A DNA stretch of 64,000 nucleotides from Ramazzottius varieornatus. Lineage: Eukaryota > Tardigrada > Eutardigrada > Parachela > Ramazzottiidae. The stretch lies in contig BDGG01000017.1 of the NCBI GenBank assembly GCA_001949185.1, positions 698,608 to 762,607 on the forward strand, in the 5' to 3' direction. The notes beneath the pieces are model-generated. The model was not told the origin of the DNA and did not search any database. It worked only from the letters and a program-made list of their open reading frames with translations. Made by a program: the position numbers and the translations under genes. Below are positions 33,613-43,606 of the stretch, one piece after another; position 1 is the first letter of the stretch; each line of letters begins with the position of its first letter.

Positions 33613-36150
33613 CTAGGTATTCTTAGCCTTCGACTTTACGGCAGAAGCTCTCGGTTTAGTTTTCGGTAAGAGGAGTATCTTGGCTTTTGCTTTCGAAGCT
33701 GGCGCTGACGGTTTCTTTCTGGGAGCTGAAGCGATCTTCGTCCGTGCCGTGGCGCGTTTTGCTCTGGTCTTCAGAGGGGACACTTCAGGATCGTCTATCG
33801 GAGAATCAAAGAGCGACTGTGGTGCGGGAACGTCGTTTGCTATCTCTGCTGCCACCTGCTGAGCCGTCTTTCTCTGTCGCTTCGGTGGAGATTGACAAGG
33901 GTATTCTTGGGTGGCGGGGCTGTCATCGTCGCTGCCTGTCGCGCTTTCCTCCAGCGCCTGGATGTTTCGCTTTCGGTTTCTCAGACCTTTGGCTTTCGCT
34001 TTGTTCTTTTCCATCGCGGCTTTCTTTGTGCTGATGTAAGCACTCTCGGTAAGGATTCTTCCGTTAGATACATCCAGACGGGAATCTTTTTCGCGGCGTT
34101 TCTTTTGAGGAGCGCTCCGCAGCAAGTTCTTGTAGAACTGCACAGCCACGACTGAGCCTACCGATTCTCCTGTCATAATCTTTCTGATCTCCAACAGGCA
34201 GCTGGTTGTTTTATCTTCGGAAAGGCGAATCTTTTCGCGAAGAATCTTCGCGATATCTGCGAAATATTCTTCGCTTTGAGCTTCATTGTGTTCGACGACT
34301 TCTAAGCGAGGATTCACCGTGCCTCTGAGCAGTTCGGCGTCAAACGGATACATCCCCGTTTTGCGGAATCCTTCCTTCATAGGTCCACCTGGAAGGAGGA
34401 GGGGTAACCTTCGCACGACCATAATTTTTGAAATCTCGGCACAAAAGCTCGACAAGATCGTTTTCCCAAGTGGCGCACACTTTTGGCCAGTATTATCGAC
34501 AAATTGCGCCAGTGGAGAAATCGATCTGGTCGACATTTATTTACCGAGCTTCCATTTGGTTTTCGTATCATCAACTCGTTGGTTCATGATTGCAGATAGC
34601 CAAAAGATACAAGGGCAACCTTGGGTGGCAGATTCTTACCTAAGTTAAACGAGTATGGCTGGAATTTTGGATTCCAGAGTTTCACGATATGGGCAGGGAA
34701 GTTATGACGAGATACCTAGAATACAACAATCATATCGTCACACTTTTTTTATCGGTATGAAACTGCGAAGGGAAGACAGGTTTATGCCTACTCACGTCGA
34801 TGGATGTGTCAACCCTGGAATCACGAAGATACATATGCCACTTCTGCTTAACTCCCCCGAACACCTCTTTATCCAGTGGCTGCAAGAAAGCTGTTTGTCC
34901 AGAAGGGAGAACCACTACTTGGATTTCCTTCTCATGCTCCATACATGCCAGGAGAAAGGCGATACAGCTCAGATGAGAGGAATGTCCGTCAAAAATTAAT
35001 ACGTTCTGCGAAAGAACAAAATTCACAAGGTTTACCTTGGTGTCATTCCGGCAGTGCACAGTGGAAGGTGCATGAAACAAAGGGAAGTATTATCGCCACA
35101 ACAGTTACAAGAATTACCTTGGGGCAAGTGATGGAGGATAGAAATTCCTTCTCCAGGAATTCGGTTAGCACTTCGGTGTCCATTACTCCCGAAGAATTCG
35201 TGCCAACGTAGCACGCATCGTGAGTTTCCCGGAAGTGAGACTCAAGGTGCATCTTGCCTTTGTAAAGAATCAGCGGCCGAAGCGTCTTACCAGCTGCATT
35301 TCCCATAGCCAGAAGGGAAATATTTTCCCGATCGCTTTCGCTGCTTTTCAGGTAGCCCACCGCTTCCTTCACGCCTCTCTCCGCGTACACCTTGTCGTAC
35401 AGTTCAGCTAGCCGAAATCCCGATTCGTCTAGGTTCCATATCCCATTCGTCACTCAGCTTCTGTAGGAGGGAAATCCATTCTTCGCAGCGCTGAGCGGTC
35501 CATTCCCTCGACTTCTTGAAGCTCAGTGCGCTCAGTACCCGTACAGAAACTCCACGGTTTCTCCGAAGAAAATTCCGGTGCCATCGGTCGGTAAACTTAG
35601 CCCAGTTCATGCCTACAAGAAACCGACACTATCGTTCATGCATGTTCGACCGGAAGTCAGCTGTTCGGACATTTCATGTTTAACAGGTAGCTGATGTTAT
35701 CCAAAGGTCATCCATTCGTACGAGCGACATCCAAGCAACATCAGGCTTACCTTTTGCAATGGCGATGGCTTTGACAATCTTGATCAAAGTACGTTTACCG
35801 AGAGGAACACCAATCTTGGAGCAGCGCACGAGAATTTCGGCAATGTCTTCCTCTTCTTCCATTGTAAAGGTACTGGGACGTCCAGCCTTCTTTCCGTGTT
35901 TCCCGTTGACTTTATTGGCGAGAGTTGTGTGAGGTATCTGATATCTCTCGGCGGCCATCCGTATGGACATCCCGTCGTTAACAGCAGTCACTGCTGCTTC
36001 CATGTCAGGATGTGCCTGCACATATCGCCGTTTCCGAGGTATGTCCATGGATTGCAGTTGAGCAGGAGCAGAAGGGTAGTCTTCAGAAGTCGCCGAAGTC
36101 ACTGGAGAACGGTTTGCAGCCATCACGAAGACAAGGTAAAACTTGGACAT
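33613..36150 (-). pseudogene. Tigger/pogo-like DDE transposase gene, frameshifted
   Basis: The first exon (36150-35751) has a pipsqueak-type helix-turn-helix: MSIRMAAERYQIPHTTLANK then KAGRPSTFTMEEEEDIAEIL. After an intron the second exon (35612-35118) gives a helix-rich stretch and, following a one-base frame change near 35450, the first catalytic Asp in WNLDESGF. The third exon, from 35005, gives the second Asp in LIFDGHSSHLS and the third acidic position in FLQPLDKEVFGGVKQKW. Later segments (VSRHNFPAHIVKLWNPKFQ about 34715-34640; FRKTGMYPFDAELLRG about 34360) are typical of Tigger tails. The end, 34300-33613, is a long Lys/Arg/Ala-rich basic tail. The exon chain between 34775 and 34360 is disrupted or unresolved. 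Confidence 0.75.
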
Positions 36151-36524
36151 ACAAAAGAAGAGGAAGAAGGATAGCCTTCCAGCAAGACAAGTTCAGCCGA
36201 GGAGGTAAACAATGCGTTTTCGCTTGGAAGTGTACAAAGTTTTTGCCGTTCCGATTTTGGTGAAAAACGGTCGTATGACATCATCACTAACGTTGCCCAC
36301 ACATCAAGAGATGTGTGCTTCTGCTCGGTCGGGCACACAGGTGTTTTACTTGTCCCGGTCTGTTGTGCCCTCTGCAGAAAGCGTGTTCCCTAGTATCGAA
36401 TGAAATTCCCCAACGGCTTCCGCTCAAGAATTTCTCCCGTCATGATCATTTATCTGATCCCACTTTTGGCTGGATAGAAATGAAGCCAAGTGTTTGAAGG
36501 TACTTGTGAATTATTTTGGGGTTT

Positions 36525-38414
36525 TTATAGCGAAAGGTCAGTGAGAAAACCGTCAGTGGAACAAGTAGTCGCCTGTCCGGCAAATGTACAAAGTAGAGCC
36601 TCGCTCCTCGTACAGAAATGATGAGCGTCATAAAAGTGATGGAAGCAAAGACGAGCCTTGCACCACCCGCAAACCAGAAGAACAATGTCTCTGCAGTTCT
36701 CGTGAAGACAACTGCCTTTCAGCTTATCAAACATAAACTTGGCTGGATTAACATACATGAAACGTTCGTCGGTATATCCCGACTTATGCCAAGCTTCAGC
36801 TATCAAATTTTCGAACCTGGGCGACTGAAACTGTTGATACAGCAAAGAGTGCAATCTCAAAATCACATCGCGATGATGCACTTGAACGGGTAAGTCGTGC
36901 AAAAAGGCAAAGTCGGATATCTTTTTGAAGCAGCCTTCGTACATCCTAAAGCATAACACATCCAGCGGTTGAATTTGACCGGTAACTTTCGGAGGGATGG
37001 TCAGCATTTCGTACTTCAGCTCTTCCGGTTTCAGTTCAATCACAGAATCTTGATCGGTGAAGGTCTCCCACGAGTCGGCCAAGAAAATGCACCGCTCTTC
37101 CATATGAGGGAAAAGAACTTTTTCTGACCACTCTAAGTAGAGCTTCTTGGTCATCTTCCTGGATGTCGAAGCAGTGACATACAGATTATCAGCCTTGAAC
37201 ATCGTTCTCGACACGATTGTACCAAACACTCCCTTCTCTTCCTTCAGCGTTAGGAAAAGAACAGGAAGAAACTTACGCCTGCCCGGGGAGACCGTCATTA
37301 TCAGTGTAGGTATGTGTCATGAAATTCTCCGACTGGGTGATCGCTTCCACGTGTTTTACTCCAGCAGTTTCCGAAGTTCTTCCTGGTCTCATCTCATATT
37401 CAAAGCCTGACTGATCCGCATTCCACAGACAGTCTAACCCGTACTCTGCGATCCCTGATCTGATAAGCGCAACGCAGGCTTCAGCACTTTCCTTGACGTG
37501 AGGCGCTTCTTGTATGGATTTCTTGGTGACGAACTTGGTTATTTTCCGGTCAACGATCCCATAATATCTAGAAAACATTAATTCCGTTTTTGAAGGAGAT
37601 CGAAGCACAAAAAACTGTTGGTACCGTTTGAGTTTTCCGATCCAGTCTGGGGAAGCAGTGAAACCGGCCAAGTTCACCGTTTCGTTCGCAGTGAGAGCCC
37701 ATCGACGTAAGTCCAAATTCTTGACCACTTGCTTTTTCCTTTTAGCGAGGAAGAACTGCTTACCGACATCCAAACGTAGAGCCTTCAACTTGTCCAGCCT
37801 GGAACCGCCTTCCACTACCTGCTTTTCCCAGTCGTACAGCTGCCGTATGCTGGTTACTTTACCAAAACTTCTCTGAACAGTGGCCAAGGTGAGACGCTTC
37901 TTCTTCACGGCGTTTCTCCAGTATGTAACCGCACGTTTCTTGTACTCCAAGTTGACTAACTGATCCACTGGAAGCTTGGGGTTAGGAAGTCGTGGGACGT
38001 ATAGCTCATGGAAAGAAGGTTCAGTTCCGCTGGAAACAGGCTCAAGCAGTCTATCAGGTTCCGTAACGTCGAAGTCAGCTTCACTCCGGCCATTCAGCAG
38101 GTTGCACTGGACAACAGATGCTTCGTAATCGTCAAATGACTCGACGCGGATCTGCAGATCATACTGGAGGTCTTCTTCAACGGCATACACAGGAGTAACA
38201 CTTTGGGTGATCTTCGAGTCGATGAAATCTAGGAAAAAATTCCGAATCAAATTAGTATCTTTTTTGTTTTTGAGCTCCAGTGCACGGCAAGATTACCTTT
38301 AACTATGTCCTTGAACTGCCTGTCAGCTTCGCTTGGAAAGTCGTCGATACGGTAGTGCAGTTTGTAGTCCCATTCCAGCAGCTTGATAACTTTCAGCAAG
38401 TTGATTGATTCCAT
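36525..38414 (-). pseudogene. Second DDE_1 / jerky-like transposase gene, one frameshift
   Basis: Exon 1 is 38414-38297 (ATG at 38414) and exon 2 starts at 38228, phase agreeing. The N-terminal half is Lys/Arg-rich DNA-binding sequence. The first catalytic Asp is in CLWNADQSGFEYEM. Near 37280-37298 the frame changes by one base: the upstream frame ends at 37273 while homology continues as RRKFLPVLFLTLKEEKGVFG. The second Asp is in CIFLADSWETF and the third in TGQIQPLDVLCFRMYEG. The C-terminus has a Cys/His cluster (CLHENC then CGWCKARLCFHHFYDAHHFC), possibly a zinc-binding module. Length if restored would be about 610 aa, but the open frame is broken. Confidence 0.75.
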
Positions 38415-38717
38415 TTCAGAGAAGCGCAGGAATGAATGAGCAAATGAGAGAAGGTTGAAAAACAACAGAAAACTTGATGAGCAGGAAGCACAGGCTCAAT
38501 CAACAACCGAATCAACCATCGAACAATCAAGTCTTGATTGTTCATTACTCTGCTTATATACCGCCCTACTTTCGACGTCACTCCCGAGTCCCTGTAGCTT
38601 GTTCCAGGATCGACGCGGGATTTAGCTCACTGGCTCAGATCCTAGAAGAGACTCTCCTCTCTCGTTCCGCCAGGACAGTTTGACCAAAAAGAGGTGAGGA
38701 CAGGCATAATCCCCTCG

Positions 38718-39545
38718 TCAGTATTTTCGTCCCTTCCCGCCGGCGCCGGAGAAGACTGAATGAATTCCTGATCCAAGGCGGATCACCGCCCACCATCACA
38801 ATGGCAGGCTTCTTCGCTTTCCTGGGACCATCCCAGTCGTCGTTTGCCTTCTTCGGCACGGTGGCAGTGGTCCTTTAATTCTTATTCTTCGTAGCATGTT
38901 GAGCTGTTATCTTGGACATTATACTGTACAGTTGTACAGTGAGCTTGCGAACCAACTTGCTGCTTCTTCTAACTGCACCTGTGCGTGATCGTAGCTAGAT
39001 CAGCTCGAAAGAGATTTTTATGCGAATATTTACTTACTTTTACCGCAGTGCATAATCATTGATGTTGTACATAGTGTTCAGGACGAGCTGTGCAGTACCA
39101 TCCACAGACTTTGCCTTGTCAGCCGACCGCCTAGCTTGTCCTCACTGTTTCTTGTCGTGGTATATAGGGCCACAATTTTGATATTTGGCTAATCTTATCT
39201 AGATTGTGACAATCTGTTGATGTTGAATACATGAAAGACGAAATTATGATGGTTTGGTGATGACAGAAAAGTGGACCCGAGGCAACAGCAGTCTGCGACA
39301 GCAATGGCGGAATTTTCCCGGGGGACTTTACTCGGTTGGATAAATTACTACAAAGCTGCCATACAGTCAACGGTGAAGCAGTACAGATTAGCGGCGTAAT
39401 CAAGAAATATCATTCAAGATTTAGCAAAACAAAATGGTTAAAAAAAGATGGGTCATTTGTCCCCAGCGTCGATTAAAAGAATCAGCGCAAGAAAGTATGG
39501 ACAGTCAAAGATGCAGACTGTCATGTAGGCTCTGGCTTGTAACAT
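38718..39545. other. Flank of the transposon and 3' flank of epsin
   Basis: On the minus strand an open stretch beginning with an ATG at about 38859 (MPKKANDDWDGPRKAKKPA) reads towards the transposon end and could be a host frame interrupted by the insertion, but it is short. Confidence 0.3.
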
Positions 39546-41119
39546 CTACAAAAAAGGGTTAAAACTGTTGGTGTTATTCTGCTGGGCGGCGGAGGTGTTG
39601 ATGTTGTAGGAGGGTGAGGAGAGCGGTAAGAGCGGTTGTGGTAGATGGCTGGCCGGTTCTTGGGAGAAGGCGAGGGGGTTGCGCAGTTGGTTGATGGTGG
39701 GTGCTGGAGCGACAGAATGGTGAAAGGGGTTGGCTGGCGTCGTCTCCAGGGCCGGTGCCAGACCGAAGGGGTTGCTGAACAAGCTGGCATTAGGGTTGTG
39801 GGTAGCGGTGGACAGGTTGGAATAGCGCGTGGAGGAGGGACCACCGACCAGCGCGTCCAGGTTGACCAGGCTGGAGTTGGCTCCCAAGAAGGCCTCGGGC
39901 TGCTTGCGGTTGATGCTGCTGCTGGAAGAAGAGGCGGCAATGTTGGGACTTGCGGCCGAAGGGGAAGTCGACCAGGCATCCGCCAGCAAGTCTCCACCTT
40001 TGACACAACAAGACAACTTTGTTCGTATACGCATGTTATACGGAGCACTTTCTGTTACCTGGCTTGGTTTGAGTGAAGGGCTGCATGGAGGAGGTGGAGG
40101 AGGTGGAGAGGGGGATGGCGGGCGTGGACCAGGGATCGTTGTTATGGCTGCCGTTCTTGTGGGAGTGACTGCTGGCAGGTCCGGCCAGGGCGGCATCAAA
40201 GCCATCTCCCCAGGGGTCGTGGCTGACGGGCGAGGAGGTGGTGACGTTGGCGTGGAAGACGTCAAAGAGCTCGTCGGCGCTGCTAGCCTGCACGGCCTTG
40301 CCTCCCTTCTGGTAGTCCGTCTGCGACTCACTCAGCGCCAGCTGTAGCCGCACATCATCGCGCTGCCGTCGTCGCTCTTCTTCCTCCGCTTCCTCCTTGC
40401 TGAGGGCCAGCGCAATCTGCAGCTGGATCTCTTCTTCGTTGGCCGTCTGGGGACGGACAGCGTCGACGTGGGACGAGCTGCTGCCCAAGGCTGAAGCGTG
40501 GAGGCTGCTGTCGTTCAACTCGCTACTGCCAAAGTCACCCCGCACCGATGTGCCGAACGCCCCACCTCCACCCATTCCTACAACCAACACGTTCCATATC
40601 CACTATCAACAGCATAACCATGACAAGAGAGGCTGAGCTGTATATACCTCCGTACTGAAAGCGTTCCCTGGTCTTACTGGCTTTAGCTCGTTCATTCTTC
40701 AGCTTCTCATCATCCGTCAAGAGGCAGACCACCTGCTTGGCCTTCTCGCGGACATTCATGCCCAGGTCCTTGTTGTCCTCCGAGTATTGAAAGTTCTGCA
40801 AGGTCTGGATAAAGTAGAGGTTTTCCAAGCAGTGTTGAGCCACCTTCTCGGTCCCTGCCTTGATGATATAGTCCAGCACCACCAGGGCTTTGTAGACGTG
40901 ACGCCAGTCTTTGCCGTTGTCGTTGAGCCTCTTCCACAGCATCTGCATAATGTCGGAGAAGGCCAAGTGGTTGTAGGTCATGTCGGCAATGTCGGCCATC
41001 AAGGAGGCAGCTGGTCCCCATGGGTCGTTCGACGTGGCTTCCCTCACCTTCACTTGCGCGTCATTGTAATTACGCACCACATTCCGTACTGTCCGTAATC
41101 CTCGCTTGACATCTCCCAT
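39546..41119 (-). CDS. EPN: Epsin, clathrin adaptor with ENTH domain
   Basis: Three exons: 41119-40648, 40577-40059 and 39997-39546, giving 480 aa. Epsins bind PI(4,5)P2 and bend membranes during clathrin-mediated uptake of ubiquitinated cargo. Residues about 1-150 are the ENTH domain (VRNVVRNYNDAQVKVREATS, then DPWGPAASLMADIADMTYN). Two ubiquitin-interacting motifs follow (EEIQLQIALALSKEEAEE and DDVRLQLALSESQ). Two DPW motifs bind AP2 (HDPWGDGF, NDPWSTP). Three NPF motifs bind EH-domain proteins (SNPFGLA, ANPFHHS, FNPFL at the C-terminus). The motif order matches animal epsins. The ATG at 41119 follows an acceptor, suggesting a 5' UTR intron. Confidence 0.96.
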
Positions 41120-41285
41120 CCTTCCCGATCTACCCCTTTCCACCTAGGACAACAACTTGATACAGTCCACTCCTCGATTCCTACAACAGCTGAGCTCAGT
41201 ACAACAGAGAAGCTGGGGACATCAGATAGTTCATTGATCAGCAGAAATGTCGCTCCATGCTCAGGCTCAGCTGCCAGCAGCAATA

Positions 41286-41698
41286 AGGGCTTACAAAGAT
41301 AGATTACACCGCTGGTGTAATTGGCTCCACCCACACCATCACGATTGGCCTATTCATTCCCCCAGACATTACACTTTCGGTGTAAGTACGAGTCACTCCG
41401 GAACGACTCGTAATTACACCAGACTTAACCCGCATCCCGAGTGCGCTGTGCTCCCCTCCAAACTTTCAAATGTCACTTCCATGACGAAGTTTCTCGCTAC
41501 CCGTCCTACTGTTGAGTGTATGGTGGTTCCTCCGACATCAAAGATTTCATAATCCTTCGATCGTACTTAGCTGCAGTGCGGGGCTTTCAAAGCGAGCCGT
41601 TACACCGCTTTCCTAACTGGTCAAAAACATTTTGGGCGTATCCACCAAAGTAGCAGGTGTATTTACACCACCAAGCCAGCTTAGTCTTTGTAAGCCCT
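41286..41698. mobile_element. 413-bp MITE with TA target duplication
   Basis: Inverted ends agggcttacaaaga (left) and tctttgtaagccct (right), flanked by TA at 41284-41285 and 41699-41700. Just inside, both ends carry matching ttacacc/ggtgtaa blocks, and further copies of ttacacc/ggtgtaa recur within. There is no coding capacity. The layout fits a Tc1/mariner-type or similar non-autonomous element. Confidence 0.7.
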
Positions 41699-41701
41699 TA
41701 A

Positions 41702-42093
41702 TGCCTCTTAAGGAAAGTTAAAGATAAGAAGGATGACGTCATCTTTGCTGACCGTCCCACCTCATGACCCCACTCCGCGCCACGGCGCCACCATACAACT
41801 TTTGCTGTCCTCAACTTACTCTTGTTTTCCCAATCCGAACTCGGCGAGCGTCTTCTGATTTACGCAAGTGTTCTTCTAGCCTCTCCCTTTTGTATATCGA
41901 CTTCTTCCTGGCAAAGCAACAATTTCATTTGCTACTGGTACACTTCGCCGGGACTGTTTCCGAGGCACAGCATCGAAGAATCAGCAGTAAATTCAGTGAA
42001 GGGACAAAAGCAGCTCCCAGCCAAATTATCAGAGGCAAATAACACTAAAACAAATTAGATCTATCAGGATGTGAATAAAATGAATTGAGAAAC
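41702..42093. other. Intergenic region after the MITE
   Basis: No coding segment supported; flank of the module genes that follow on the minus strand. Confidence 0.35.
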
Positions 42094-42714
42094 TTATCGA
42101 GAGGAGGTCTCATTGACAGTAATTCGATCGTAAAATAAAATTGAGCACAATGCAGCTGGCCACCTAACACAGTCAGCTTTCTCAATGCGAACGACCAGTA
42201 AGTTACTTGAATTTCCCGATCTGCTCCCACCAAAGGGAGAGAGTCTGCTGGGCTTTCTTGTATACTGTAAGCCTGCTTTGGCCGCTTCGTCCACGGTCAG
42301 TTTGGTGTTGAAAGCTACTTGTAACATGTCGTCGGTCCACAGCAAGTAGGCAACCGCCAAAGAGACTGCCCACTGCCCGCTTTCTTTGTTGAGTATGTTG
42401 GCGGTACTGGTCCGCTGCAGCTGACGGATGCACTTGTTGTACTCGCGCTTGCCCAAGACCACGTTGGTGTAGTCCATCAGCAACCGAGCAGGGCCCCCTA
42501 ATCGTCCATAAAACTGGATGACACGGTAGACCTCCTCTGTGATGAAGCCGTCAGCTCGCACCTTCTCCAACCTCTGCCAAAACTCCGGGACAGTCAACCC
42601 GCCCAGACGCCTCTTCTGTGAAGCCAAAGAGGAAGGAGCTCTGCTTGCTTGAGAAAGGGGACCTTTGTCGACGGTCACATTGGCTCGTGAAACGTCCTTC
42701 TTGCTCCAGGCCAT
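42094..42714 (-). CDS. Module protein C, 206 aa, family not recognised
   Basis: An intact frame from the ATG at 42714. After a Ser/Lys-rich start, residues 45-160 form a helical module: VPEFWQRLEKVRADGFITEE then VYRVIQFYGRLGGPARLLMD, an RxLQRT stretch, and SGQWAVSLAVAYLLWTDDML. This module is clearly related to the one coded at 42720-43050 and shares the EFWQ opening. A pyrimidine-rich acceptor (ccttcctctttggcttcacag at about 42613) lies inside the frame, so the module could instead be joined to an upstream exon. No known domain is recognised. Confidence 0.5.
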   Translation of the reverse strand: MAWSKKDVSRANVTVDKGPLSQASRAPSSLASQKRRLGGLTVPEFWQRLEKVRADGFITEEVYRVIQFYGRLGGPARLLMDYTNVVLGKREYNKCIRQLQRTSTANILNKESGQWAVSLAVAYLLWTDDMLQVAFNTKLTVDEAAKAGLQYTRKPSRLSPFGGSRSGNSSNLLVVRIEKADCVRWPAALCSILFYDRITVNETSSR

Positions 42715-42835
42715 GATGACCGGCCGCCTTATACATTGTTCGTTTGACTTGTCGGCTCAGCTTCAGCCGGGAGCCCGAGATGATTGCTAGCATTTCTTCG
42801 TTCCACACCAAGTACGAAACTGCCCCGCTGATTGT

Positions 42836-43460
42836 TCAGCTGACCTTGCCGCCTCGGGCCCTAGCTGCATTCAGCTGCTGAACCAGCTTCTTGTACAATT
42901 TCTGCTTCTCCATCAAGCCGTTCATATAGGCTGCGATGTTCTTGGTGTTTATGTAGCAAATGACCTCATAGACTTCTTCCCGGGTGAACTTGCTGGTACG
43001 AGCTGCATGCACCCCCTGCCAAAATTCATGATCGGTCTTCTTCTTCATCACTGCGGCGCTAGCAACCCGGCGCTCTTTGACTGCAACAGACAACGTCGCT
43101 ACTGAGAAACGAACATGATGACTGTGTAAAGCTTTACTGGATGTAAGTACCTTGTGAAGCGAAAGGCACTGCCCAGCCACATGCCGGCTTCGCATGCGGT
43201 CGCCCGTTGAATGCCTCCACTGCAGCTCTATCCCAGCACGCTGTGTCGCTTGTTGACGAATTGACCGAAGTCGGACTGGCGTTCTGCTCAACAGCATGTT
43301 CTTCTTTGACAGCCAACGTCAGCCCACCATCGTCGACTGCCTGTCGTTATCGCTTCCTTCCCGAATCATCGGTAATACTGGCTTCTCGCCGAATACGCTT
43401 CACCTCCTTCACCGTAGGAGCTTCCTGCTCACGGACAGTGCTGACTTCCGGGGCGGACTC
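42836..43460 (-). CDS. Module protein B exons with in-frame stop codons
   Basis: Two exon-like blocks, 43460-43151 and 43080-42836, join in frame across a GT..AG intron. They code ESAPEVSTVREQEAPTVKEV, a TAA at 43347-43349, a linker, then the helical module HEFWQGVHAARTSKFTREEV and KLYKKLVQQLNAARARGGKVS, and a TGA at 42836-42838. The same frame stays open after the TGA with TISGAVSYLVWNEEMLAIIS, matching the second half of the module in gene C, where the TGA position corresponds to a Trp codon. Either this is a pseudogene or the stops are read through. Confidence 0.4.
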
Positions 43461-43606
43461 CTGTACAAACCACAATGAAAGTCAGACAGATGACACAGCA
43501 TTGAGATCATTTTGTAAACTTCTTTTAGCCTTCCTCAGTGACAAGATAGGGAGAACTACAAAGTGAACTGACACCAGCGTCTTCCTTCTTGGAGTGGTCG
43601 TCCTAC

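Larger units (their letters stand above)
32844..38717. mobile_element. 5.9-kb DNA transposon with about 140-bp terminal inverted repeats and two DDE transposase-like genes
   Basis: The left end starting cgaggggattatgcct and the right end ending aggcataatcccctcg are near-identical inverted repeats over roughly 140 bp (32844-32985 against 38575-38717). The direct triplet tca flanks both ends (32841-32843 and 38718-38720), consistent with a 3-bp target duplication. Inside are two minus-strand genes, each with a DDE_1-superfamily (Tigger/pogo/jerky-type) catalytic layout but different from each other. Both carry a frameshift. Subterminal copies of GCGTGCGCCACTTGGG lie near the left end. Confidence 0.85.

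Noticed and set aside
37230-37300. A short intron (gtaagt at the frame break) in the jerky-like transposase
   Set aside because: The sequence it would remove is conserved transposase coding (FLPVLFLTLKE) and it would be about 40 bp; a frameshift explains the data better.
39829-40347. 172-codon plus-strand Gly-rich frame
   Set aside because: Antisense shadow of epsin exons.
43330-43370. A 38-bp intron removing the in-frame TAA of module gene B
   Set aside because: Too short for this genome and it would change the reading frame downstream.
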